A DNA stretch of 64,000 nt from Chitinimonas prasina. Its GTDB lineage: Bacteria > Pseudomonadota > Gammaproteobacteria > Burkholderiales > Chitinimonadaceae. Positions 36,210 to 45,199 of this stretch are shown here, one piece after another. A program made the translations under genes and the position numbers. The notes under the pieces were generated by a model, which saw only the letters and a program-made list of their open reading frames with translations, was not told where the DNA came from and ran no database searches. The stretch is from the NCBI RefSeq assembly GCF_030160395.1, contig NZ_BSOG01000003.1, forward strand, positions 186,001 through 250,000, given 5' to 3'. The stretch's first letter is position 1. Each line of letters starts with the position of its first letter.

Positions 36210-37331
36210 ATGCGCTGGCAATTGCCCATCTCCTACCTTGCTCGTGATGCCATGCCGTCCTGGTTGGGGCGGCATTTTTTGCTGGCCTGGCATGCGGTCA
36301 TACTGGTTACCAGTTGGTATCCGTTCTCGGGCTGGCGTTATACCGGCGAGCCTATCTGGGCGTTTTTGGCCTACCCCTTGCCGCACTATCATACCGTGGC
36401 AGACAACGCGCTCAATCTATTGGCCTATCTGCCCTTGGGATATGCCTGGGCCTTGTATTTCCGTTGTCGCTGGTTTGCGCCCCTGGCCGCGCTGGTATTT
36501 GGTGCCATGCTCTCTGGATCGGTCGAGTTCGTACAGCAGTTCCTGCCCCAGCGCGTACCATCTAATCTCGATCTTATCTACAACACCGCCGGTAGTCTGG
36601 TCGGTGCATTATTGGCCGGCCTATTCAGCAAACTGCTGATACTGCGGGGCTGGCATGTGTTTCGCCAGCAATGGTTCCGCGAGGGCTCGCAGGCCGACTA
36701 TGGCCTGATTCTGCTGCTGCTGTGGTTTATCTCACAACTGAATCCTGCTGTGCCCTTGTTCGGAGTGGTGGTGCAGCCTGTCGGTCTACCGCAGCCCTGG
36801 GTGTCGCCTATAGAAAACGCCCTGCTCTTTCTACGGGGGCTCGAGGCATTCGGGGTCATGCTTAGCCTGATGGGTGTGAGCCTGATCGTGGTGACCCTAC
36901 TGGCGCACCGCCGACGTGCGATGGTGGCCATCGTTGGCCTGATCCTGCTATCGCTACTGCTCAAGGTGCTGTTTGCCGGCGCCCTGCTCAAGCCAGATGA
37001 GTTCCTCACCTGGTTCAACGTTAACGTGCTGACAGGTGGGGTGCTGGGCCTGGGGCTGCTGTTTCTGTTGCTGCGGCTGAAGCGACGCTGGCAGGCACTG
37101 GTGGCCTTGCTGTGTGTTGGTCTCACCCAACTGGTAGAAGCCATGTGGCCATTGACGGCGCAGCCCTATGGCATGCTGAGCCTGTTCCGTTGGCGCTACG
37201 GCCTGCGCGATTTCAACGGCCTGACCCAGACACTCTCCGAGGTCTGGCCCTGGCTGGCGACGGTTTACCTGATCTGGCTGATGGTGCGGGACTATCGACG
37301 TAGCGTGCAACCCACCGTGCTCAGCCGTTGA
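36210..37331 (+). CDS. VanZ-like membrane protein
   Basis: A polytopic membrane protein of about 373 residues from ATG 36210 (GTG at 36183 and ATG at 36249 are also possible; none has a good ribosome site). The VanZ-type core is ADNALNLLAYLPLGY, then SGSVEFVQQFLPQRVPS and DLIYNTAGSLVGALLAG. The C-terminal half adds five or so more membrane segments. VanZ proteins have poorly known roles, and teicoplanin resistance should not be assumed here. Its last 11 bases overlap the convergent queD-like gene. Confidence 0.8.
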   Translation: MRWQLPISYLARDAMPSWLGRHFLLAWHAVILVTSWYPFSGWRYTGEPIWAFLAYPLPHYHTVADNALNLLAYLPLGYAWALYFRCRWFAPLAALVFGAMLSGSVEFVQQFLPQRVPSNLDLIYNTAGSLVGALLAGLFSKLLILRGWHVFRQQWFREGSQADYGLILLLLWFISQLNPAVPLFGVVVQPVGLPQPWVSPIENALLFLRGLEAFGVMLSLMGVSLIVVTLLAHRRRAMVAIVGLILLSLLLKVLFAGALLKPDEFLTWFNVNVLTGGVLGLGLLFLLLRLKRRWQALVALLCVGLTQLVEAMWPLTAQPYGMLSLFRWRYGLRDFNGLTQTLSEVWPWLATVYLIWLMVRDYRRSVQPTVLSR

Positions 37332-37941
37332 GATCGGGCTGCGGGTCGGGCTGGACCTGTAGGGCAATCGTAGGATTCTGGAAGGGCTCGCCCCGCAGCA
37401 GCTTATCCAGCATGCCTGGGTCTTTCCATTCCGCCTTGCATTGTTCCGAGAAGATCACCTGCTCCAAGGCGATCAGGCCCATGCGCGGATTATAGGCATC
37501 CGCGCGGAAGCATTGCGCGTAACCGGTTTCGGTTTCATGGGCGATCACAGAATGCAGCACCACATCCTGCTCGCCATTGGCCATGGCGGTGTTCTTGAGT
37601 ATGGCGTCGATGATGACGAAGAACAGACGTGAGAACTGCTCGGCCGATGGCGACACCGGCATAGCGATCCAGCGCTGCGAATAGCGCTTGGCCCAGGCTA
37701 TGTAGTCTGCCTCATCCCTGTCCCAGAAGCAGATGGCGTGATCAAACGCGTCGATCACATCACGTATCGTGCCCTTCATCAGGCCGAAGTCATACACCAT
37801 CTGGCCATGGTCCAGCGCCTGTGCCTCCAGCAGCACTTCCACCTTGTAGCTATGGCCGTGGATGGAGTGGCGGCAGCGATCGCTACTGCAATTGCGCACG
37901 ATGTGGGCGTTTTCGAACTTGAACAGTTTGCGTATCAGCAT
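37321..37941 (-). CDS. queD: 6-carboxy-5,6,7,8-tetrahydropterin synthase-like (QueD/PTPS family)
   Basis: A 206-residue member of the PTPS/QueD family: FENAHIVRNCSSDRCRHSIH with the catalytic Cys, zinc-site HGHSYKVEV, and MVYDFGLMKGTI and DAFDHAICF. It is longer than typical QueD (about 120-150 residues), owing to inserts and a C-terminal extension of about 45 residues (NPRMGLIALEQ to the end). It may therefore have a related rather than identical reaction. I chose ATG 37941 (MLIRKLFKFENAH). It is convergent with the VanZ-like gene. Confidence 0.83.
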   Translation of the reverse strand: MLIRKLFKFENAHIVRNCSSDRCRHSIHGHSYKVEVLLEAQALDHGQMVYDFGLMKGTIRDVIDAFDHAICFWDRDEADYIAWAKRYSQRWIAMPVSPSAEQFSRLFFVIIDAILKNTAMANGEQDVVLHSVIAHETETGYAQCFRADAYNPRMGLIALEQVIFSEQCKAEWKDPGMLDKLLRGEPFQNPTIALQVQPDPQPDLNG

Positions 37942-38034
37942 GGAATGGCTCCTGCAAACAGCCGGTGGTGCAGACCACGGCGCCTGTGTGCAGCGTAGAG
38001 GAGGATGGGGATAGCCCAATTGTGCCAGTCCGCC

Positions 38035-38061
38035 AAAAAAAAGCCACGCGCTTGGCGTGGC
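38035..38061 (-). terminator. Terminator of the metNIQ operon
   Basis: On the minus strand, gccacgc and gcgtggc pair around a 5-base loop (38043-38061) and are followed by eight T (38035-38042). It lies about 120 bases after the metQ stop. Another perfect 8-bp hairpin without T tract lies at 38097-38118. Confidence 0.75.
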
Positions 38062-38178
38062 AAATCATCTACGGATGGAGTGAGACGACAATGCAATGCA
38101 CCACGGGTAGGTGGTGCAGTCAGGCCGCTCCAGACCCTTGCGGGCACACGGGACGGCCGAACTCGGGGGGCCAGAAGG

Positions 38179-38958
38179 CTAGAACGCCGCGATGACGGCG
38201 CCTTTGTACTTCTCGGCAATGAACTGCTTCACTTCGGACGAGGTCAAGGCAGCGGTCAGTTTCTTCAAGGCCGCGTTGTGCTGGTTGTCGGTGCGGGTCA
38301 CCACATAGTTGGCATAGGGCGAGTTGGCATCCTCGATCAACAGGGCATCGCGGGTGGGCAGCAGCTTGGCTTCCAGCGCGTAGTTGGTGTTGATCAGCGC
38401 CAGATCCACCTGGTCCAGTATGCGTGGCAGGGTCGCCGCCTCCAGCTCCTTGAATTTCAGCTTCTTCGGGTTGCCGACGATGTCTTTCACGCTGGAAAGG
38501 ATATTCCGACTGTCCTTCAGTTTGATGACCCCATGCTTGTCCAGCAGTACCAGCGCACGGCCAGCATTGGAGGCTTCGTTTGGTATGGCTACTACGGCGC
38601 CTTCGGCAAGCTCGGCAATTTTCCTGATCTTGCGGGAATAGGCCCCAAATGGCTCTACATGCACGGCCGCCCCCGTCACCAGGCTGGTGCCACGGTTCTT
38701 GTTGAATTCGGCGAGGTAGGGCTTGGTCTGGAAGTAGTTGGCGTCGACACGTTTTTCAGCCAATTGCACATTGGGTTGCACGTAGTCGGTGAAAACCTTC
38801 ACGTCCAGTTCCACACCTTGCTTGGCCAGGGCCGGTTTGACAAAGGCCAGGATCTCGGCGTGCGGCACGGCGGTGGCAGCAATAGTCAGTTTCTCGGCTT
38901 GGGCGGAGAGCGCGCCCAGGGTGGCAGAGGCCAGCAGCAGGGTCTTGAACAGTTTCAT
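38179..38958 (-). CDS. metQ: Methionine ABC transporter substrate-binding protein MetQ
   Basis: A 259-residue NlpA/MetQ-family protein. A signal peptide ends near SAQAEK without a clear lipobox Cys, so it may be freely periplasmic. Family landmarks are ATAVPHAEIL, VFTDYVQPN, VDANYFQTKPYL, AIPNEASNAGRAL and DLALINTNYA. I chose ATG 38958. It completes the metN-metI-metQ operon for D/L-methionine uptake. Confidence 0.92.
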   Translation of the reverse strand: MKLFKTLLLASATLGALSAQAEKLTIAATAVPHAEILAFVKPALAKQGVELDVKVFTDYVQPNVQLAEKRVDANYFQTKPYLAEFNKNRGTSLVTGAAVHVEPFGAYSRKIRKIAELAEGAVVAIPNEASNAGRALVLLDKHGVIKLKDSRNILSSVKDIVGNPKKLKFKELEAATLPRILDQVDLALINTNYALEAKLLPTRDALLIEDANSPYANYVVTRTDNQHNAALKKLTAALTSSEVKQFIAEKYKGAVIAAF

Positions 38959-38998
38959 GGTTTTTTCCTTTTGATGGACAGCGAGCTTGGGGGAGTCT

Positions 38999-39673
38999 TT
39001 ATTTGCGGGTGGCACGACGGACCAGCCAGTCGCCCGCCATCTGCAGTATTTGCACCACGGCCAGCAGGGCCAGGACGGTGATCACCATGACTTCGGTCTG
39101 GAAGCGCTGATAGCCGTAGCGGATGGCCAGGTCGCCTAGCCCGCCGCCGCCGATCACGCCCGACATGGCGGTATAGGAGACCAGGGTCACCGCCGTGACG
39201 GTGGTGGCAGCTAGCAGGCCGGGGAGGGCCTCAGGCAGCAGGGCGCGGCTGACGATCTGCCAGGTGGTGGCGCCCATGGCCTGGGTGGCTTCGACTATGC
39301 CCAGATCCACCTCGCGCAGGGCGGATTCAACCAGCCGGGCAAAGAACGGTGCGGCGCCGACCACCAGGGGCGGGATGGCGCCGGCGACGCCGATGGAGGT
39401 GCCCACCAGCTTGACGGTCACCGGGATCAGCACGATCAGCAGGATGACGAAGGGCATGGACCGCAAAGCGTTGATCACGAAAGAGAGCGTGGCGTAGGCC
39501 GGCTGGTTGGCCAGCAGCCGGCGCGGCCCCAGCAGGTAGAGCAGCACCCCCAGAGGCAGGCCCAGCAGCACGGTAAAGGTGAGGGACGCGCCCAGCATGG
39601 TCAGCGTGTCGAGGGTGGCGGTGCCTATGTCGGCCCAGTCGATCAGGCTCCAGTCGAACAATGGGGCGCTCAT
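38999..39673 (-). CDS. metI: Methionine ABC transporter permease MetI
   Basis: A 224-residue permease with five to six membrane segments. Landmarks are ALRSMPFVILLIVLIPVT and the coupling-loop EATQAMGATTWQI. The start at 39673 overlaps the metN stop as ATGA. It gives the membrane channel of the MetNIQ importer. Confidence 0.93.
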   Translation of the reverse strand: MSAPLFDWSLIDWADIGTATLDTLTMLGASLTFTVLLGLPLGVLLYLLGPRRLLANQPAYATLSFVINALRSMPFVILLIVLIPVTVKLVGTSIGVAGAIPPLVVGAAPFFARLVESALREVDLGIVEATQAMGATTWQIVSRALLPEALPGLLAATTVTAVTLVSYTAMSGVIGGGGLGDLAIRYGYQRFQTEVMVITVLALLAVVQILQMAGDWLVRRATRK

Positions 39674-40692
39674 GCTGCCAAGGCCTCGCATCGAACGCCA
39701 CGGCTGGCAAAAGCGGCCTGGGCGGCGCTGACATCGCCTTGCAGGCCCACGATCAATTGCCCATAGGGCCTGTCCTTGATGCGGCCTACGCTGCCTTGCA
39801 GGATGTTGATCGGGCTGGCGAGCTGCTGGCCCACTTCGGCGATCACCGGCTCATAGGTGGCGGCATCGACAAAGGTCAGGCGCAGCAGCTTGCCGGCGAC
39901 TGAGTGGAGCTTGCCTGCCAGGTCCAGCACGGCGGCGTGGCCATCTTCGGCCACCATATTGCGGCTGGCGGCATGCTGGGGGTGCAGGAAGACGTCAACG
40001 ACCGTGCCTTGCTCGACGATGCTGCCGCCGTCGATGACAGCCACCCGATCGCAGATAGCCCGGACCACGGCCATTTCGTGTGTGATCAGCACGATGGTCA
40101 GGCCCAGTCGCTCGTTGATGTCCAGCAGCAGTTGCAGGATGGCCTGGGTGGTTTGCGGGTCCAGCGCGGAAGTGGCCTCGTCGCACAGCAGCAGCTTGGG
40201 TTGGTTGGCCAGGGCTCGGGCGATGCCGACGCGTTGCTTTTGTCCGCCGGAGAGTTGCGCTGGATATTGCTGGGCTTGTTCGGTCAGGCCTACCAGTGCC
40301 AGCAGTTCGGCGACCCGTGCCGCCATGGCGGAGGCATCCAGTTCGCCGGCCAGTTCCAGGGCAAAGCGGATGTTGGCAGCAACGGTGCGATGGGCCAGCA
40401 GATTGAAGTGCTGGAACACCATGCCTATCTGCTGGCGTAGTGTCCGTAGGCCTGCCTGGTCTAGTGCGGTGGCATCTATGCCATCAATGAGCACCCGGCC
40501 TTGGTCGGGACGTTCCAGCAGGTTAAGGGTGCGTAGCAGGGTACTTTTGCCGGCGCCGGAGCGGCCGATGATGCCGAAGATCTGGCCGGCGGGAATCTGC
40601 AGCTGGATATCTTGCAGGGCGGTGACCTGGCGGCCGTCGACCTGGTAAGTTTTGTTGAGGTGATGAAGTTCGATCACGGGGTGTCCGTTCAC
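39670..40692 (-). CDS. metN: Methionine ABC transporter ATP-binding protein MetN
   Basis: A 340-residue ATPase: Walker A GRSGAGKSTLLRTL, signature LSGGQKQRVGIARAL, Walker B LLLCDEATSALDP, and the C-terminal ACT-like NIL domain (about residues 265-340) that senses methionine. It starts with GTG; a second GTG at 40677 (MIELHHLNKTY) also fits family starts. The 95-base leader shows an AT-rich tatatata stretch but no SAM riboswitch fold that I can see. Confidence 0.93.
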   Translation of the reverse strand: MNGHPVIELHHLNKTYQVDGRQVTALQDIQLQIPAGQIFGIIGRSGAGKSTLLRTLNLLERPDQGRVLIDGIDATALDQAGLRTLRQQIGMVFQHFNLLAHRTVAANIRFALELAGELDASAMAARVAELLALVGLTEQAQQYPAQLSGGQKQRVGIARALANQPKLLLCDEATSALDPQTTQAILQLLLDINERLGLTIVLITHEMAVVRAICDRVAVIDGGSIVEQGTVVDVFLHPQHAASRNMVAEDGHAAVLDLAGKLHSVAGKLLRLTFVDAATYEPVIAEVGQQLASPINILQGSVGRIKDRPYGQLIVGLQGDVSAAQAAFASRGVRCEALAA

Positions 40693-40787
40693 TGGTGTAG
40701 CGGGCCAGCGGGGTGGCCGCTGTCAGGGAGCGAACTTTAGTGAAATCGAATATATATAAAAAGGGATAAAAAATTAGTTGATGATAA

Positions 40788-41444
40788 CTATTTGTTATTT
40801 GTGCGTAGCCAGCCTCGGCGTCCGGCGTGGCGGGGGAGTTGGGCCAGGGAGGGCAGGCCGATATCGACCACGCCGCCGTGATGGGCCTTGCGGCCCAGCC
40901 AGACGGTGGCCATGCCCAGCCGCTTGGCGGTGACCAGGTTGGCGTGGGTGTCTTCCACCATCACGCAGTGGCGAGGATTCAGGCGGTAGCGGGCCAGCAG
41001 CTTGCGATAGCCTACCGGTGAGGGTTTGGGGCGGTGGCGGGTATGCTGGATGGCGATGACGCCATCGAAGTGATGGGCTACCCGCAGGCCGCGCAGCACG
41101 CTGACCGCGTAGGCCAGTGGTGCATTGGTGAACAGGATCTTGCGGCCAGGCAGGCGCGCCAGGGTGGCTTGCAAGGCGCGCATGGGCCGGAGCTTGCGCT
41201 GCAGGTCGGGAAAGCGATGGGTTTCTGCCAGGAAGTGCTCGGGATCGATATGGCCGTGTCGCTGCAGGCCAGCCAGGGTGGTGCCGTAGCGCTGCCAGTA
41301 ATGCAGGCGCAGGGCGTCGGCCTCGGCCTCGCTGATGTCCAGATGCCGGGCCACATAGGCTGTCATCAGCTTGTTCATGGCCGGGAAGACATAGGGCTCG
41401 GCGTCGTGCAGGGTATTGTCGAGGTCGAAGATCCAGGTGGGCAT
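40788..41444 (-). CDS. HAD-family pyrimidine 5'-nucleotidase
   Basis: A 218-residue haloacid-dehalogenase-like protein. Motif I is WIFDLDNTLHDA (Asp6/Asp8), motif II LFTNAP, motif III RPKPSP, and motif IV VMVEDTHANL. It resembles the pyrimidine 5'-nucleotidase (SDT1/Phm8-like) subfamily. Its start directly abuts the stop of the ChaN-like gene (TGAATG), so they are co-transcribed. The tail GRRGWLRTNNK is basic. Confidence 0.87.
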   Translation of the reverse strand: MPTWIFDLDNTLHDAEPYVFPAMNKLMTAYVARHLDISEAEADALRLHYWQRYGTTLAGLQRHGHIDPEHFLAETHRFPDLQRKLRPMRALQATLARLPGRKILFTNAPLAYAVSVLRGLRVAHHFDGVIAIQHTRHRPKPSPVGYRKLLARYRLNPRHCVMVEDTHANLVTAKRLGMATVWLGRKAHHGGVVDIGLPSLAQLPRHAGRRGWLRTNNK

Positions 41445-42299
41445 TCAGCTGGCCGCCTTGGGTTCGTCCTTGCCTGGTGTGGCGGGGCGTGCTGGTGTGG
41501 ATGGGCTCAGGGGGCCGACATCGAACCAGCCGTCGTACAGCAGGGTGTTGTCGCGGCGTGCTTGCTTGAGCGTGATCTGGCCGGCTGCCAGCGCCTTGGT
41601 GCTGCCCTGCAGCGGATGGATGCCGCAGACCGACTTGCCAGGGACGTCGCCTTCCATGCAGGCCCAGATCTCGCCGCCTGGATAGCTGATGTTCAGGCTG
41701 ATGGTGAGCCCCTGCTGTGCCAGCAGCGCACCCATGGGCGGTGCGCCGGTAAGGCGGTTCAGTGGCGCGCGATTGGCGTGGATGTTGCCCACCAGGGCCA
41801 ATACCCATTGCTCGGCCTGCTTGCGGGTGGCACCCAGTACGGCGGCGTAGCCGGCATCGCCGCCGTCGGCGAAGGCGGACAGCTGTATGGGCTGCTTGGC
41901 TTGGCGCCACTGCCGTACCCGTTCGATCAAGGCCAGCATGGCCTGGCTGCTGCGGCCATCAGACCATTCGTTGCTATCCCAGTGCTTGCCTTGCAGCAAG
42001 GCCTCGCGGGCGGCCTGGCCACCGTCGGATTGCAGGTACTGGTCCAGCCTTGCTTGCTCGGTACTGGGGATCTCCAGTCCCAGGGTGACGGGCTTGCCGG
42101 TCTTTAGCAGCTGGCAGGCCATGTCGCCGGTAAAGCGCGGCGCTTGTTCGGTGCCGTGCATTTCACCCAACAGGACATAGTCGGGCTGTTGGGCCAGCAG
42201 GGCGGTGATATCGAGCGGTGGGCATTCCAACGCCTGGGCAGGTAGGGCCAGCGCAACCAGCAGGGCGGCAAGCAACTTCAAGGTGAAACTCCCTAGCAA
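41445..42299 (-). CDS. ChaN-like secreted protein
   Basis: A 284-residue protein with a signal peptide (about residues 1-23). It has the ChaN/TIKI-like core YVLLGEMHGTEQAP and ALVGNIHANR, with conserved Glu and His that bind metal or heme in this group. ChaN-type proteins are linked to iron or heme uptake, and related TIKI folds include peptidases. The C-terminal tail is Pro-rich. The role here is not shown by context. It precedes the HAD nucleotidase gene without gap. Confidence 0.78.
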   Translation of the reverse strand: MLGSFTLKLLAALLVALALPAQALECPPLDITALLAQQPDYVLLGEMHGTEQAPRFTGDMACQLLKTGKPVTLGLEIPSTEQARLDQYLQSDGGQAAREALLQGKHWDSNEWSDGRSSQAMLALIERVRQWRQAKQPIQLSAFADGGDAGYAAVLGATRKQAEQWVLALVGNIHANRAPLNRLTGAPPMGALLAQQGLTISLNISYPGGEIWACMEGDVPGKSVCGIHPLQGSTKALAAGQITLKQARRDNTLLYDGWFDVGPLSPSTPARPATPGKDEPKAAS

Positions 42300-42305
42300 T
42301 AGACA

Positions 42306-42326
42306 AGGCCGGCGTGGGGCCGGCCT
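42306..42326 (-). terminator. Hairpin downstream of the CBS-domain gene
   Basis: aggccggc and gccggcct form an 8-bp stem with a five-base loop. No strong T tract follows on the minus strand, so it is a weak terminator candidate. Confidence 0.4.
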
Positions 42327-42391
42327 GATGAGACAGTGCTACGCACCAGGCCTGGCAGCCGGGTGCGATGATTCGAATGCATGGTGCCGGG

Positions 42392-42823
42392 TCAGCCGTG
42401 GATGTACTGCTCCAGCTGTTCTATCAGGAACTGCTGCTCGGCAATCTGCTCGCGCACCAGGTCGGTGATCGAGAGTACGCCGATGACCTTGTCGCCATCC
42501 ATCACCGGCAGGTGGCGGAAGCGTTTTTCCGACATGATGGCCATGCACTCATCCACAGTCTGGCTGGGCAGGGCAAACATGACCCGCTTGGTCATGATAT
42601 CGACTATGGGTGTTCCGGCCGAGGTCTTGCCTTGCAACACCACCTTACGGGCGTAATCGCGTTCGGAGAATATGCCGGTCAGCTTTTCACCTTCCATGAC
42701 CAGCACGGCGCCGATGTCCTTTTCGGCCATCAGTTGCAGCGCCTGGTAGACCGTGGCGGTGGGCGGGACCGAGAAAATGGCCTGGCGCGACTTTTCCTGC
42801 AGAAGCTGACGGGCGGTTTTCAT
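42392..42823 (-). CDS. Two-CBS-domain protein
   Basis: A 143-residue protein made of a tandem CBS pair: IGAVLVMEGEKLTGIFSERD in the first and RHLPVMDGDKVIGVLSITD in the second. Such stand-alone pairs bind adenylates (ATP, AMP, NAD or similar) and act as energy sensors. I chose ATG 42823, with ggag ten bases upstream. It follows the purA-like gene on the same strand with about 90 bases between. Confidence 0.88.
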   Translation of the reverse strand: MKTARQLLQEKSRQAIFSVPPTATVYQALQLMAEKDIGAVLVMEGEKLTGIFSERDYARKVVLQGKTSAGTPIVDIMTKRVMFALPSQTVDECMAIMSEKRFRHLPVMDGDKVIGVLSITDLVREQIAEQQFLIEQLEQYIHG

Positions 42824-42912
42824 GCTGCACATACTCCGTGGGCAAAAGTGAGGTCGTACCCTCAATATAAACAGTCAGGCCCTGGCGGCCAAGCGGGAAT
42901 GCGCGGTTTGCC

Positions 42913-44196
42913 TCACCACGGCTGCTGTAGCGTGATGATGTCCTCACGCTCCGGGCTGGTCGATACCAGGCTGACGGGGCAGTCGAGCAGGGTGGCAATC
43001 CGCTGCACATAGGCTTGTGCCGCCGCGGGGAGTGCCTCGAATTGCCGTATGCCCACAGTAGACTGTTGCCAGCCGGGCAAGGTTTCATACACCGGTTCAC
43101 ATGCCGCCTGTTCGGCCGCGCTGGCCGGGAAGTTGGCCTGGAAGACGCCGCGGATACGGTAGCCGACGCATAGCTGCAAGCTTGGCAAGGTGTCGAGCAC
43201 ATCGAGCTTGGTCAGCGCTAGGCTGCGCACCTGCGCCAGCTGCAACCCCTGCCGCAGCAGGGCGATGTCCAGCCAGCCGCAGCGCCTGGGACGACCGGTG
43301 TTGGTGCCGTATTCATGGCCGCGCTGGCGCAGCAGATCGGCCAGTTCGCCGCTCAGCTCGCTGGGGAAGGGGCCGGCGCCCACCCGGGTGGTGTAGGCCT
43401 TGCAGACACCCAGCACGCTGGCCTGCGCCGCAGCACCCAGGCCGCTGCCCAGCACGGCCTGGGCCGGCAGGGTGGAAGAGGCGGTCACAAAGGGGTAGCT
43501 GCCATGGCTGTTGTCCAGCATCAGCGCCTGTGCCCCCTCGAACAGCAAGCGCTCGCCGGCCTGGTCGGCCTGTTGCAGCCGTTGCCAGGATGAACCCACA
43601 TAGGGCAGCAAACGCGGGGCCAGGGCCAGCAGCCGCGACACGGTGGCGGCGGGATCGTGGCGTGGCTGGCCCCAGGCTGCCAGCAGGCTGTTGTGGTAGT
43701 GCAGGGCTTCGTCGACTTTCTGCGCCAGCAGGGTGGGGTCGGCCAGATCGCCTACCCGTATGGCACGGCGGCCGGCGCGGTCGGCAAACGCCGGCCCTAT
43801 GCCACGGCCGGTGGTGCCTATGGGATGGCGGCGCTGGGCCTCCTCGGCTTGGTCGAGCGCGGCGTGGGAGGGCAGTACCAGGGTGGCGGTCTCGTCCACC
43901 AGCAACTGTCCTGGGGTTATTGCCAGGCCCTGTTGGGCCACGCGATCCAGCTCTGCCAGCAGGGCTTCGGGATCGATCACCAAGCCGCTGCCTATCACGC
44001 CGGGCTTGCCGTGCAGCAGGCCGCAAGGCAGCAGGGCCAGCTTCCAGGTCTGCCCCTCTACCACCAGGGTGTGGCCGGCGTTGTGGCCGCCATTGAAGCG
44101 CACTACCCGGTCGGCCTGCTGGCTGAGCAGATCGACGATGCGGCCCTTGCCTTCATCCCCCCATTGCATACCGATAACGATGAGTTTGTTGGACAT
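42913..44196 (-). CDS. purA: Adenylosuccinate synthetase (divergent PurA)
   Basis: A 427-residue enzyme of AMP synthesis (IMP + Asp + GTP). Catalytic residues are present: GMQWGDEGKGRIVD (Asp14) and NGGHNAGHT (His42). Other landmarks are GTTGRGIGPAFAD, CKAYTTRVGAGPFPSEL and LTKLDVLDTL. Several usually fixed positions differ: EGAQALMLDNSHGSYPF and GTNTGRPRRCGW replace the common EGAQGTLLD.DHGTYP and ATTGR.RR.GW. It is not in the usual hisZ/hflC neighbourhood but next to a divergent LysR gene. It may be a second, specialised PurA. I chose ATG 44196. Confidence 0.85.
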   Translation of the reverse strand: MSNKLIVIGMQWGDEGKGRIVDLLSQQADRVVRFNGGHNAGHTLVVEGQTWKLALLPCGLLHGKPGVIGSGLVIDPEALLAELDRVAQQGLAITPGQLLVDETATLVLPSHAALDQAEEAQRRHPIGTTGRGIGPAFADRAGRRAIRVGDLADPTLLAQKVDEALHYHNSLLAAWGQPRHDPAATVSRLLALAPRLLPYVGSSWQRLQQADQAGERLLFEGAQALMLDNSHGSYPFVTASSTLPAQAVLGSGLGAAAQASVLGVCKAYTTRVGAGPFPSELSGELADLLRQRGHEYGTNTGRPRRCGWLDIALLRQGLQLAQVRSLALTKLDVLDTLPSLQLCVGYRIRGVFQANFPASAAEQAACEPVYETLPGWQQSTVGIRQFEALPAAAQAYVQRIATLLDCPVSLVSTSPEREDIITLQQPW

Positions 44197-44299
44197 GCCC
44201 TGCACCCCTTGTGATTGGTTGACAGGGCGCAACGGTACCGGGCTTGGCGGCGCGCAACAAACGACTTAAGCTGTGCGTTCGTGTCAGGAAAACTCACCG

Positions 44300-45184
44300 A
44301 TGAAGCGACAGCTCCCTCCCTTGAATGCGCTAAGGGCCTTTGAAGTGGCGGCCCGACTGCAGAGTTTCAGTGCGGCGGCCGAGGTACTTCATGTGACGCA
44401 TGGTGCGATCAGCCGGCAGGTGCGGCAGCTGGAGGAGTGGCTGGGACTGGCATTGTTCGAGCGGCAGAATCGGCGGGTGTTGCTGACGGAAGCGGGGCGT
44501 GGCTATCTGGCCGCCTTGCTGCCGGCTTTCGAGCAGATGGAGGAGGCAACGGTCAGGTTGCAGCGGCTGCCCGGCCCGCAGGTGCTACGGGTCAACGCGC
44601 CGGCCACCTTTACCCTGCGCTGGTTGATACCGAGGCTGTCACGTTTTCAAATGGCGCATCCCCTGGTGGAGGTACGCATCTCCACCTCCAATGAGGCGAT
44701 AGACGCGCTGGGCGAGCCGTTTGACCTGGTCATACGCGGCGGCCCCCAGGATTGGCCCGGCTACCAGGGCTGGGAGTTCCTGGCCGAGCAGCGACTGCCG
44801 GTGTGCAGCCCCGCGCTGCTGCTGCGCCAACCCCTGCTGCGGCCGGCCGATCTGGCGCAGCACACCTTGCTGCATACAGCGACCCTGCCCGAGGTCTGGT
44901 CGGATTGGCTGGCGGCTGCGGGGGTGGCCGACCTGCAGCCGGCCCAGGCGCTGCGCTTCAACCATTTCTACCTGACCCTGCAGGCGGCGTTGGATGGCCT
45001 GGGCGTGGCCATGGGGCCGACGGTGCTGGTGGCGGAGGATATACAGGCTGGGCGGCTGGTGACGCCGTTTACCCAGCCGCGCCTGGGGGACTGGCGCTAC
45101 TTTGCCTATATCCCCCTGCGCAACCAGGATAATACGGCGGCGCGGGCTTTCCGCGACTGGCTGGTGGCAGCGGCGGCGGGCTGA
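44300..45184 (+). CDS. LysR-family transcriptional regulator (GcvA-like)
   Basis: A 294-residue regulator. N-terminal winged HTH: PPLNALRAFEVAARLQSFSA and HVTHGAISRQVRQLEEWLG. The C-terminal effector domain (from about residue 90) includes FDLVIRGGPQ. It begins at ATG 44300, with aggaaaa upstream, and runs divergently from the purA-like gene with 103 bases between, so control of that gene is a fair inference. Two decayed copies of its C-terminal end (PLRNxDNTA.R.FRDWLVA) lie at 46.2 and 47.8 kb. Confidence 0.9.
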   Translation: MKRQLPPLNALRAFEVAARLQSFSAAAEVLHVTHGAISRQVRQLEEWLGLALFERQNRRVLLTEAGRGYLAALLPAFEQMEEATVRLQRLPGPQVLRVNAPATFTLRWLIPRLSRFQMAHPLVEVRISTSNEAIDALGEPFDLVIRGGPQDWPGYQGWEFLAEQRLPVCSPALLLRQPLLRPADLAQHTLLHTATLPEVWSDWLAAAGVADLQPAQALRFNHFYLTLQAALDGLGVAMGPTVLVAEDIQAGRLVTPFTQPRLGDWRYFAYIPLRNQDNTAARAFRDWLVAAAAG

Positions 45185-45199
45185 GGCCTTGAGCAGGCG

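Noticed and set aside
36210-37331. Glycopeptide resistance gene (vanZ)
   Set aside because: Only the VanZ-like fold is seen. There are no van genes nearby, and such proteins are common in bacteria without that resistance.
40693-40787. A SAM-type riboswitch upstream of metN
   Set aside because: The leader is under 100 bases, AT-rich, and shows none of the conserved helices of SAM riboswitches that I could find.
42913-44196. PurZ (phage 2-aminoadenine pathway) instead of PurA
   Set aside because: PurZ proteins replace the catalytic Asp. Here it is present in GDEGKG, so an ordinary PurA reaction is expected.
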